Below, one piece after another: positions 56,687-64,000 of a DNA stretch of 64,000 nucleotides; position 1 is the stretch's first letter, and every line of letters starts with the position of its first letter. Under the pieces are notes generated by a model. That model was not told where the DNA came from. It saw only the letters and a list, made by a program, of their open reading frames with translations, and did not search any database. This DNA is from Catellatospora paridis. Its GTDB lineage: Bacteria; Actinomycetota; Actinomycetes; Mycobacteriales; Micromonosporaceae. Location of the stretch: positions 338,228 through 402,227 of the forward strand of contig NZ_ML769316.1 of the NCBI RefSeq assembly GCF_009720365.1. Direction: 5' to 3'. Made by a program: the position numbers and the translations under genes.

Positions 56687-59600
56687 TCAGACTGCCGGCT
56701 CCACCCAGATGTTGCGGTAGAACAGGTTCGCTCCCGGGTCGCCGTGGTCCTGGAACCGCAGCGGGCCGGGTGCCGACGTCTCGGCCGCACCGTTGCCGGT
56801 GGGGCCGTTGATCTCGGCGTTGTTGATGACGGTGACGCCGTTCCAGACGACCGTGACGCGGGCGTTCTCGGTCTTGGTGGTCCCGTTGTACCGGGCCGCG
56901 CGGAAGGTCACCTCGTAGGTCTGCCAGGTCTGCGGCGCGGTGGCCGCGTTGACCGACGGGGCGATCTTCTCGTAGATCGCGCCGCACTCGTTGTTGGCCG
57001 GGGTGGTGTCCCCGAACGAGTCCAGCACCTGCAGCTCGTAGCGGTCCTGCAGGTAGATGCCGCTGTTCGCGCGGGCCTGGCCGGTGACGTCGCCCGGCAG
57101 CAGCGGCAGCCAGAACTCGGCGTGCAGCTTGAAGTCACCGAACGCCTGCTTGGACTTGATGTCGCCGCCGAGGACCTCGACGCCGCCGTTGCCCAGCGGC
57201 CAGGTGACCGGGGCCCCGTTGGCGTGCTGGAAGTTGTCCATGTTGGCGCCGTCGAACAGCACGATCCGGGTCGGCTGGGTCGTGGTGCCGTACGCCTCGA
57301 ACTCGTAGACGCGGGCGGCGCCGTTGCCGTCGCTGGCCGGAGTCGTGACGTTCAGCCTGATGTAGCGGGCCTGGGTCGCGGTGATGTTGTGCGTCGTGAC
57401 GCTGGCCGTGTTGGCGGTGACGGTCGCGACAGTGGACCAGCTGGTGCCGTTGGTGGACACCTGGAGGTTGAAGTCGCGGGTGTTCCAGGCGGTGTTCTCC
57501 CCGCCTGCGCCGGCGTGCCTGACGACCAGCTGGCTGACCGTCTGCGCGGAGCCGAGGTCGACCTGCAGCCACTTGGTCGCGCCTGACGAGCACCACTTGT
57601 CGGCGTTGCCGCCCGACACGCTGCCGTTGACCGCCTTGGCGGGGCCTTCGGTCGTGCCGCAGGAGCTGTCCGCGGTCGCCACCTTGTTGAGCGCGAGGTT
57701 GCCGGTCGGCGGCGCGGTCGTGCCGTATGCCTCGAACTCGTAGATGCGGGCCGCCAGGTTGCCGGTCGTACCGCCCGCGGTGATGTTCAGCCTGATGTAT
57801 CTGGCCTGCACCGCCGTGATGTTGTGGGTGGTGGTGCTGGCAGTGTTGGCGGTGACGGTCGCCGCCGTGGTCCAGCTCGTGCCGTTGGTGGACGTCTGGA
57901 TGTTGAAGTCACGGGTGTTCCAGCCCGTGTCCTCCCCACCGGCGCCCGCGTGCTGGACGACGAACCGGTTGACGGTCTGCGTGGAGCCGAGGTCGACCTG
58001 CATCCACTTGCTGGTGCCGAGCGAACACCACTTGTCGGCGTTGCCGCCGTTGACGGTGCCGTTGACGGCCTGCGCCGGGCCTTCGGAGGTGGCGCAGGAG
58101 CTGTCCGCGGTGGCCGGCTTGTTCAGCGCCAGGTTGCTGGACGGGGCCTGGCCGGGGATGTTGTTGAGGGTGTACCAGACCTCGGTGTTCCACAGCGACT
58201 GGCCGTTGCTGGACCCGAACGGCTTGGGCGAGCGGATGTGCACCACCCGGCCGGCCTTGAGCCCGTTGATCACCAGGGTGACCTTCTTGCCGTCGGCGGA
58301 CAGGGTCGCCGACGACACCGCCAGCGTCTCCTCGTCGATCTTCGGGCCGCCGTAGGCGGCCGTCGGGACGTAGCGCCACTGCTTGACCCGGTACTTGGTG
58401 GCCAGGCTGGTGGCCGTCGCGGCCGACAGCGGCTGGGTGTACTCGATCTCGAAGCCGTTGGACAGGGCCTTCATGTTGAGCATGTCGAAGGCGTTGTTGC
58501 CGTTGGGGATCAGCTTCTGCAGGCCGAAGTTCAGCTTGCCGGACTGGCCCCAGTTGCCGCCGCCGCCGATGCCGCCGACATAGATCGCGCCGTCGGGGCC
58601 GACGTTGACCTCGGAGATGCCGGCCTCAAGGCCCTGCGTCATGCGGAACAGGGCGCCCTGGTACTCGCCGTTGATCTTCTCCACCGCGGCGCGCTGCAGG
58701 CCGCCGTAGGTGACGTCACCGATCACGAACTGACCGGCGTACAGGCCGCTGGTCATGTACTTCGGGGTGCTCGGCGAGTTGCCGATCTCGTTCTGCGGCA
58801 ACCAGATCACCGGCGGGGTGACCGGGGCGCTGTCGAACGGGCCGGCCGGGTTGAGGTAGTGGTTGAAGAAGCGGCCCTGCTTGATGTGCACCAGCTTGGA
58901 GGCCGGCTGCCAGCCGCCCTGGTTGTCGGTGACGAACAGGCCGTTCTCCGGGCCCCAGCCGATGCCGTGCGGGGTCCGCAGGCCGCCGGCGACGTACGTC
59001 CACGCACCGGTGTCCTTGTTGATTTTGATGGTGGTGCCGCGGTTGCCGACCACCTGCGGGTTGGTGGTGTTGCCGCCGTAGTCGATGCCGACCGACAGGT
59101 TGAGGTAGAAGAACGGGGCCTCGTACATCAGGCCGAACGCGAACTCGTGGAACGTGCCGCCGTAGGGCCAGGTCGCGACCTGCTGGTACTGGTCGGCGAC
59201 CTCGTCGCCGTTGGTGTCGACCAGCCTGGTCAGCCGCATCTTCTCCGAGACGTAGATGACCCCGTCGACGACCTTCAGGCCCATCGGCTCTTTCAGGGCA
59301 CTGCCGACCCGCTTGGTCGTGACAGTGCCCGGGGTGGCGTTGCCACCCGTGTTGCCCAGGATCCAGACCTCACCGGCCTGCGAGGTGCCGGAGTCGTTGG
59401 TGCCGCCCCAGGTGCAGATGACCAGGCGGCCGTCGGCCAGCCAGTCCATGCCGGTCACCCGCGGCTCGAAGCCGCTCGGGCGCAGGTTGGCGAGGTTGAA
59501 GTTCGGGTGCACGGTGGTCAGCGGCAGGCCGTCACCCGGCGAGTCCCCGGTGCCCTCGCACTCCTTCTTGCCGGGCGCGGTGACCCGCACGACGCCGGCA

Positions 59601-60154
59601 TCGGTGCTGAGCACCGAGTTCGGCACGGTCACGAACGTGGTCGAGCCGGGCGTCTGCCACTGCAGGGTCAGCTGTTGGCCGCCGCCGGCCTCGAAGAAGT
59701 CGATGCGCAGCGCGTGGTAGCCGGTGGTCAGGGTGACCGCGCCGTCCTTGGCCGTCGCGCCGTGCAGGCCGTCGTGGTTGATGACGACGTTGTCATCGAT
59801 GAACAGCCGGGAGCCGTCATCGCTGATCAGCCGGAAGGTGTAGCTGCCGGCCGTCGGGATGTTCACGTAGCCCAGGGCCTGGGTGTAGAAGTTGTCCTCT
59901 TGCCCGAACTGGGCGGCCGTGGTCCAGTCGATCGTCGACATGAGCTTGTCGACGTTGGGGGTCTGCGCCGGCTTGAGGTTGCACAGGTTGCTCAGCGCGA
60001 GCTGCAGGTCGAAGGTCCGCAGCGTGATGCCGGGGGTCTGCGGGGGCGGGGCGGCGGCTGCTGCGGTGGCGGGCAACCACCCAGCCGCGGCGACGACCGC
60101 TGTGGTGAGGGCGCCCGCCAAAATCAGGCGCGCCCGTCGGGACGGAGCTAACAC
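56687..60154 (-). CDS. Giant secreted PA14 / PQQ-type propeller / F5-8C x2 / DUF1080 protein
   Basis: A 1155-residue exported protein. The GTG at 60154 follows GGAGG and AAAA, and the second codon is TTA. Signal: ARLILAGALTTAVVAAAGWL. Domains with rough residues: PA14 (51-181; NFYTQALGYVNIPTAGSYTF); sugar-dehydrogenase-like propeller (205-670; GFEPRVTGMDWLADGRLVIC, GLRTPHGIGWGPENGLFVTD); two F5/8C modules (673-806, 818-955); DUF1080/3-keto-disaccharide hydrolase-type domain (965-1155; VEVLGGDIKSKQAFGDFKLH, ANSGIYLQDRYELQVLDSFG). Oxidation followed by keto-sugar cleavage on a polymer surface is inferred from these families. It parallels the ThuA fusion. Confidence 0.88.
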   Translation of the reverse strand: MLAPSRRARLILAGALTTAVVAAAGWLPATAAAAAPPPQTPGITLRTFDLQLALSNLCNLKPAQTPNVDKLMSTIDWTTAAQFGQEDNFYTQALGYVNIPTAGSYTFRLISDDGSRLFIDDNVVINHDGLHGATAKDGAVTLTTGYHALRIDFFEAGGGQQLTLQWQTPGSTTFVTVPNSVLSTDAGVVRVTAPGKKECEGTGDSPGDGLPLTTVHPNFNLANLRPSGFEPRVTGMDWLADGRLVICTWGGTNDSGTSQAGEVWILGNTGGNATPGTVTTKRVGSALKEPMGLKVVDGVIYVSEKMRLTRLVDTNGDEVADQYQQVATWPYGGTFHEFAFGLMYEAPFFYLNLSVGIDYGGNTTNPQVVGNRGTTIKINKDTGAWTYVAGGLRTPHGIGWGPENGLFVTDNQGGWQPASKLVHIKQGRFFNHYLNPAGPFDSAPVTPPVIWLPQNEIGNSPSTPKYMTSGLYAGQFVIGDVTYGGLQRAAVEKINGEYQGALFRMTQGLEAGISEVNVGPDGAIYVGGIGGGGNWGQSGKLNFGLQKLIPNGNNAFDMLNMKALSNGFEIEYTQPLSAATATSLATKYRVKQWRYVPTAAYGGPKIDEETLAVSSATLSADGKKVTLVINGLKAGRVVHIRSPKPFGSSNGQSLWNTEVWYTLNNIPGQAPSSNLALNKPATADSSCATSEGPAQAVNGTVNGGNADKWCSLGTSKWMQVDLGSTQTVNRFVVQHAGAGGEDTGWNTRDFNIQTSTNGTSWTTAATVTANTASTTTHNITAVQARYIRLNITAGGTTGNLAARIYEFEAYGTTAPPTGNLALNKVATADSSCGTTEGPAKAVNGSVSGGNADKWCSSGATKWLQVDLGSAQTVSQLVVRHAGAGGENTAWNTRDFNLQVSTNGTSWSTVATVTANTASVTTHNITATQARYIRLNVTTPASDGNGAARVYEFEAYGTTTQPTRIVLFDGANMDNFQHANGAPVTWPLGNGGVEVLGGDIKSKQAFGDFKLHAEFWLPLLPGDVTGQARANSGIYLQDRYELQVLDSFGDTTPANNECGAIYEKIAPSVNAATAPQTWQTYEVTFRAARYNGTTKTENARVTVVWNGVTVINNAEINGPTGNGAAETSAPGPLRFQDHGDPGANLFYRNIWVEPAV
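57290..58135. repeat. Tandem homologous F5/8C modules in the DUF1080 fusion
   Basis: Two repeats of about 400 bp (57290-57700 and 57735-58135) encode similar discoidin modules: both carry ATADSSC, AVNGxVxGGNADKWCS and GGExTxWNTRDFN patterns. They are more divergent than the pair in the ThuA fusion, so the duplication is older. Confidence 0.8.
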
Positions 60155-60339
60155 TTTTCCTCCAGTGTGAGCGGGACTGCTGCGCACCGTCCGTCGACGT
60201 GGCAACCACCGCTCACAACGGCGTGCCGCGACATTGGACGGATGTGTTGTCTGTCCTGAAGCGACCTGGCACGCCGATGCCTGGCATAGACACCTTAGAA
60301 TTCTTTTTTCTAGATGTACAGATGTACCTGAGGTTTGGG

Positions 60340-60371
60340 CACAACTTTTGTCGATCGTGGCAAAAGTTGTG
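60340..60371. promoter_or_regulatory. CACAACTTTTG inverted repeat
   Basis: CACAACTTTTG and CAAAAGTTGTG, 11-bp perfect arms separated by 10 bases, lie about 190 bp upstream of the DUF1080 fusion. It is a probable regulator site. Confidence 0.65.
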
Positions 60372-60438
60372 GACGCAGCCTGATTAGCCCGCTGAGGCGC
60401 GCCGCGTTCACCCGTCGAATCGGGCAGAACACGCCCCC

Positions 60439-60497
60439 GGACACGGGCCCATTGCGCCACTCGCGACTGACGTTTGTCAATGCCTGGGCCCGTGTCC
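60439..60497. terminator. Long-loop hairpin after the GH1 gene
   Basis: GGACACGGGCCC pairs with GGGCCCGTGTCC (12 bp), but 35 bases separate the arms. It sits just beyond the GH1 stop and may end the GH31-GH1 transcript. Confidence 0.45.
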
Positions 60498-60523
60498 ACC
60501 TCGCCGTGACGGCGGAACCTCGG

Positions 60524-61921
60524 TCAGCCGAGGCGGCCCGTGGCGATCAGCCGCCGGTACCAGTGCGCGCTCTGCTTCCAGGTGCGGACCTGCGTGTCGT
60601 AGTCGACCCGGATGATGCCGAACCTGCGGTCGTAGCCGTAGCCCCACTCGAAGTTGTCCAGCAGCGACCACAGGAAGTAGCCGCGCACGTCCGCGCCACC
60701 CGCTCGCGCCTGCGCCACCGCCCCGATGTGCCGGTGCAGGTAGTCGATGCGCCGATCGTCGCGGATCGTGCCGTCGGGCGAGACGGCGTCGTCGAACGCG
60801 GCGCCGTTCTCGGTGATCATCAGCGGCTGGTCCGGATACTCGTCGCGCAGGCGCAGCAGCAGCTCGGTGAAGGCGTCGGGGTCGATGTTCCAGCCCATCG
60901 CCGTGTACGGGCCAGGCTGCGGCAGGAACTCGACCCCGTCGGCGGCCACCCATGCCGAGGCCGCGGACTTGCCGTGTCCGTCGGCGTCCGACCGAGGCGA
61001 GACACCGTCCCACGCACGGACCAGCGTGCTCGAGTAGTAGTTGACGCCGAGCACGTCCAGCGGCACCGCGATCGTCGACTCGTCGCCGTCGCGGACGAAC
61101 GACCAGTCGGTGACCTCGGCGGTGTCGGCCAGCAGGTCGGCCGGGTAGGCCCCCTGCAGCATCGGGCCGAGGAACGCCCGGTTCGCCAGCGCGTCGATCC
61201 GCCGCACCGCGTCGAGGTCCGCCGCGGAGTCCGACGCCGGGCGGATGACGTGCAGGTTCAGCGTCACCGACAGCTGCGCCGCCGGGGCCAGCTCGCGCAC
61301 CACCCGCCCGGCCAGGCCGTGCGCCAGGTTCAGGTGGTGCACGGCGGCCAGCGCCGCGGCCGGTTCCGTGCGCCCCGGCGCGTGCACACCCGAGGCGTAG
61401 CCCAGGTATGCCGAGCACCACGGCTCGTTGAACGTGGTCCAGGTGTGCACCCGGTCGCCCAGCGCCTCGACGATGCCGGCCGCGTACTCCTGGAAGCGCA
61501 GCGCGGTGTCCCGCACCGCCCAGCCGCCGGCGTCCTCCAGCTCCTGCGGCAGATCCCAGTGGTACATCGTGGCCACCGGCCGTACGCCGCGCTCCAGCAG
61601 CCCGTCCACGAGCCGCGAGTAGAAGTCGAGCCCGGCCCGGTTGAACTGCCCGGAGCCGCCAGGCCGCACCCGCGGCCAGGAGATCGAGAACCGGTACGCG
61701 TCCAGGCCCAGGTCCGCGATGTGCCCGAGGTCCTCCCGCCACCGGTGGTAGTGATCGGCGGCCACGTCACCGGTGTCGCCGTTGAGCGTGCGCCCGGGGG
61801 TGTGGCTGTAGGTGTCCCAGATGGACGGTCCACGGCCGTCCTCCCTGGCCGCGCCCTCGATCTGGTACGCGGCCGTGGCCGACCCCCAGACGAAGTCACC
61901 CGGAAAGACGTACTCCGTCAC
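60524..61921 (-). CDS. GH1 beta-glucosidase
   Basis: A 465-residue family GH1 enzyme, cytoplasmic (no signal). N-terminus: [20 protein letters not shown]; acid/base [17 protein letters not shown] (Glu near 165); nucleophile [13 protein letters not shown] (Glu near 369); C-terminus [20 protein letters not shown]. It hydrolyses beta-glucosides or related oligosaccharides imported from outside. The GTG start overlaps the GH31 stop (GTGA), so the two are translationally coupled and likely process the same xyloglucan-like or mixed oligosaccharide. Confidence 0.94.
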   Translation of the reverse strand: MTEYVFPGDFVWGSATAAYQIEGAAREDGRGPSIWDTYSHTPGRTLNGDTGDVAADHYHRWREDLGHIADLGLDAYRFSISWPRVRPGGSGQFNRAGLDFYSRLVDGLLERGVRPVATMYHWDLPQELEDAGGWAVRDTALRFQEYAAGIVEALGDRVHTWTTFNEPWCSAYLGYASGVHAPGRTEPAAALAAVHHLNLAHGLAGRVVRELAPAAQLSVTLNLHVIRPASDSAADLDAVRRIDALANRAFLGPMLQGAYPADLLADTAEVTDWSFVRDGDESTIAVPLDVLGVNYYSSTLVRAWDGVSPRSDADGHGKSAASAWVAADGVEFLPQPGPYTAMGWNIDPDAFTELLLRLRDEYPDQPLMITENGAAFDDAVSPDGTIRDDRRIDYLHRHIGAVAQARAGGADVRGYFLWSLLDNFEWGYGYDRRFGIIRVDYDTQVRTWKQSAHWYRRLIATGRLG

Positions 61922-64000
61922 TGCCCCACCTCACACTGGTAGCCCTCGGACGATCCCGCGACCAGCTCCGCGGTGACCTGCCCGCCGTCGAAGCGCACCT
62001 CGAACTCGGCGCCGGGCCCGCCACCGGGCGACGGCACCCGCACCCGGGTCCGCTGTCCGTCCGCCGGAGCGTACAGGCACAGCCGCACGCCGTCGGCCCA
62101 CTCATAGTCCGGCCGGTCGTCGCGCTCGCCGAACGCGATCACCGCGCCGGGCCGCGCGAGCACCGGCACACTGTCGAACTCGTGCTTCTCGGTGACCCAC
62201 GCCGGTCCGGTGAGCTGCGCGCCGGTCACCAGGTGCGTCCAGGTGCCGGCCGGCACGTAGAACGTCACCTCGCCGTCGGCGCTCATCACCGGCGCGACCA
62301 GGACATCCGGGCCGAGCATGTACTGCCGGTCCAGGTATGCCGCGGTCGGGTCGTCCGGGAACTCCAGCACCATCGGGCGCATCATCGGCAGGCCCTCGCG
62401 GTGGGCCTGCTCGGCGACCGCGGCCAGGTACGGCATCAGGCTCATCTTGAGCTTGGTGAAGTGCCGCAGCACGTCGACCGCCTCGCTGTCGAACGCCCAC
62501 GGCACCCGGTACGACCCGGAGCCGTGCAACCGCGAGTGCGACGACAACAGCCCGAAGGCGATCCACCGCTTGAACACCGCCGCGTCCGGGGTGCCCTCGA
62601 AGCCGCCGATGTCGTGGCTCCAGTAGCCGAAGCCCGACGCGGCCAGGGACAGCCCGCCGCGCAGCGACTCGGCCATCGCGGTGAACGTCGACTCGCAGTC
62701 GCCGCCCCAGTGCACCGGCAACTGCTGGCCCCCGGCGGTGGCGGAGCGGGCGAAGACCACCGCCTCGCCCTCGCCGCGCTCGGCTTCCAGCAGCCCGAAG
62801 ACCGCCTTGTTGTACAGGTGGGCGTAGTAGTTGTGCATCCGCTGCGGGTCCGAGCCGTCGTGCCAGACCACGTCGGTCGGGATGCGCTCGCCGAAGTCCG
62901 TCTTGAAGCTGTCCACGCCCATGTCGAGCAGCGCCTTGAGTTTGCCGGTGTACCAGGCGACGGCGTCGGGGTTGGTGAAGTCGACCAGGGCCATCCCGGC
63001 CTGCCACTTGTCCCACTGCCAGACCGAGCCGTCCGGCCGCTGGACCAGGTAGCCGTGGCGGCGGCCCTCCTCGAACAGGTATGAGCGCTGCGCGATGTAC
63101 GGGTTGATCCAGACGCACACCTTGAGGCCGCGCTCGTGCAGGCGGCGCAGCATGCCCTCCGGGTCGGGGAAGGTCGCCGGGTCCCAGATGAAGTCGACCC
63201 AGTGGAACTGCCGCATCCAGAAGCAGTCGAAGTGGAACACCGACAGGGGCAGGTCACGCTCGGCCATACCGTCGATGAACTCGTTGACGGTCTTCTCGTC
63301 GTACGACGTGGTGAACGACGTGGACAGCCACAGCCCGTACGACCAGGCGGGCACCTTGGCGGGACGGCCGGTCAGCGCGGTGTAGCGGCGCAGCACGTCC
63401 TTGGGCGTGGGGCCGTCGACGAGGTAGTAGGTGAGCGACTGGCCCTCGACGCTGAACTGGGCCTGCGACACCACCTCCGAGCCGATCTCGAACGAGACGT
63501 GCTCCGGATGGTCGACGAAGACGCCGTAGCCGCCGCTGCTGAGGTAGAACGGCACGTTCTTGTACGCCTGCTCGCTGGCGGTGCCGCCGTCGGCGTTCCA
63601 GATGTCGACGGTCTGGCCGTTCTTGACGAACGCGCCGAACCGCTCCCCCAGCCCGTAGACGGTCTCGCCCACGCCGAGGGCGAGCCGGTCGTGCACGTAC
63701 GTGCGGCCCTCGGCGTCGGTGGCCAGGCCGATGCTGCGCTCGGTGGACGAGGTGAGCACCCGGTCGCCGTGCAGGAAGTCCACGCGCCACCCGTCGACCA
63801 GCGCGACCCGCGCGGTCAGCTCACCCGTGGTGAGCGTGGCGGACAGGCCGGTCACGTCGACGGCGACCGGGTGGTCGTCGCCGTCGGCCAGCGCGAACCG
63901 GGGCGTCTTGGGCAGGCCGCCGAGGTGGTGGGCGACGGTGACGCCGATGACGCCTTCGGCGGGCGAGAAGAACCGCACCGTGACCAGTGGCCGGTTGAGG
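61918..64000 (-). CDS. GH31 alpha-xylosidase/alpha-glucosidase (5' end beyond the window)
   Basis: At least 694 residues are present and the frame is still open at base 64000 (reading [16 protein letters not shown]), so the N-terminus is missing. It is a GH31 enzyme of the YicI/alpha-xylosidase kind: [40 protein letters not shown], catalytic nucleophile in [11 protein letters not shown], acid/base region [11 protein letters not shown], then [20 protein letters not shown] and a C-terminal beta domain. YicI-type HFDCFWM favours alpha-xylosides, so a xyloglucan oligosaccharide operon with GH1 is the best reading. Confidence 0.92.
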   Translation of the reverse strand, partial: LNRPLVTVRFFSPAEGVIGVTVAHHLGGLPKTPRFALADGDDHPVAVDVTGLSATLTTGELTARVALVDGWRVDFLHGDRVLTSSTERSIGLATDAEGRTYVHDRLALGVGETVYGLGERFGAFVKNGQTVDIWNADGGTASEQAYKNVPFYLSSGGYGVFVDHPEHVSFEIGSEVVSQAQFSVEGQSLTYYLVDGPTPKDVLRRYTALTGRPAKVPAWSYGLWLSTSFTTSYDEKTVNEFIDGMAERDLPLSVFHFDCFWMRQFHWVDFIWDPATFPDPEGMLRRLHERGLKVCVWINPYIAQRSYLFEEGRRHGYLVQRPDGSVWQWDKWQAGMALVDFTNPDAVAWYTGKLKALLDMGVDSFKTDFGERIPTDVVWHDGSDPQRMHNYYAHLYNKAVFGLLEAERGEGEAVVFARSATAGGQQLPVHWGGDCESTFTAMAESLRGGLSLAASGFGYWSHDIGGFEGTPDAAVFKRWIAFGLLSSHSRLHGSGSYRVPWAFDSEAVDVLRHFTKLKMSLMPYLAAVAEQAHREGLPMMRPMVLEFPDDPTAAYLDRQYMLGPDVLVAPVMSADGEVTFYVPAGTWTHLVTGAQLTGPAWVTEKHEFDSVPVLARPGAVIAFGERDDRPDYEWADGVRLCLYAPADGQRTRVRVPSPGGGPGAEFEVRFDGGQVTAELVAGSSEGYQCEVGQ

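Larger units (their letters stand above)
60155..60523. other. Intergenic region between DUF1080 fusion and GH1
   Basis: A 369-bp gap without a gene. The AT-rich stretch 60296-60330 (TTAGAATTCTTTTTTCTAG) is promoter-like for the minus-strand DUF1080 fusion, followed further upstream by the CAAAAGTTGTG dyad. GATGTACA repeats lie at 60313-60327. Confidence 0.55.

Noticed and set aside
57824-60151. 775-codon open frame on the plus strand
   Set aside because: It is the antisense shadow of the PA14/propeller/DUF1080 gene; the composition (Gly/Arg/Val-rich, no domains) and lack of a ribosome site show it is not coding.

Overview
The window is a high-GC (about 70%) actinobacterial chromosome segment. 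The gene content fits a soil actinomycete, most likely of the Micromonosporaceae type, though that genus-level reading is inference. Supporting signs are a mycothiol-type DinB/MDMPI protein, an AfsR/SARP regulator with a DrrAB-like exporter, EspC/WXG100-type secreted proteins, many GTG/TTG starts and one strategically placed TTA codon. There are no rRNA genes, complete tRNAs, CRISPR arrays or transposases. No phage genes are present, but there are two decayed tRNA 3' halves and several broken genes.

Region 1 (1-6.2 kb) is a scarred area. It holds modA, a methyltransferase whose C-terminus has been replaced by antisense sequence of a dead dehydrogenase, a TetR repressor facing two abutting tetO-like operators, a DUF899 protein, a PH-like membrane protein lying between the tRNA remnants, a HAD hydrolase and a frameshifted gene. 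Region 2 (6.2-12.6 kb) holds Ohr, a 14-TM MFS exporter, a HutD-like protein, a secreted GH26-like hydrolase, and a membrane protein divergent from a DJ-1/AraC regulator.

Region 3 (12.6-19.7 kb) is a pectin/rhamnogalacturonan locus: a PL11 lyase and rhamnose mutarotase on the + strand, and a convergent CUT1 sugar importer (lipoprotein, two permeases) with a DUF624/YesL partner. GAAAGCGCTT palindromes of LacI-operator type precede both the lyase and the importer. A related palindrome, GGGAGAGCGCTCTCCC, lies upstream of the giant ThuA protein at 43.5 kb.

Region 4 (19.8-28.8 kb) holds YndJ-DUF1990 behind two TTGAAC-type palindromes, then a MerR-governed redox set (VOC protein, FAD/disulfide oxidoreductase, MerR, SDR) with two copies of the same 50-bp MerR promoter. 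A DUF1801 protein, a quinone oxidoreductase, a VanY-like M15 lipoprotein and an MFS carrier follow.

Region 5 (28.9-31.6 kb) is the most unusual cluster: an EspC-like protein, a WXG/RTX/HELGH metallopeptidase (M91/NleD-like effector), and an overlapping lipoprotein gene that may be its immunity or accessory protein. Region 6 (31.7-39.5 kb) has TetR/FAD-monooxygenase and PadR/membrane-protein pairs, a DUF6000 protein, an MDMPI-like protein, a four-EF-hand protein, an SPW protein and an FBP-domain protein.

Region 7 (39.6-60.2 kb) is bounded by two giant secreted multidomain proteins. One is ThuA-propeller-PKD-CBM6-F5/8C x2; the other is PA14-propeller-F5/8C x2-DUF1080. Between them are a PadR/RelA-SpoT-HD-membrane fusion pair, a PepSY protein, a DrrAB-like ABC exporter convergent with a SARP-NB-ARC regulator, a VanZ protein and a snapalysin-like protease. 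Region 8 (60.5-64 kb) is a GH1/GH31 operon whose GH31 gene runs off the right edge. Overall the segment looks like a plant-polysaccharide-degrading accessory region interleaved with small regulator-effector pairs and scars of past integration and deletion.
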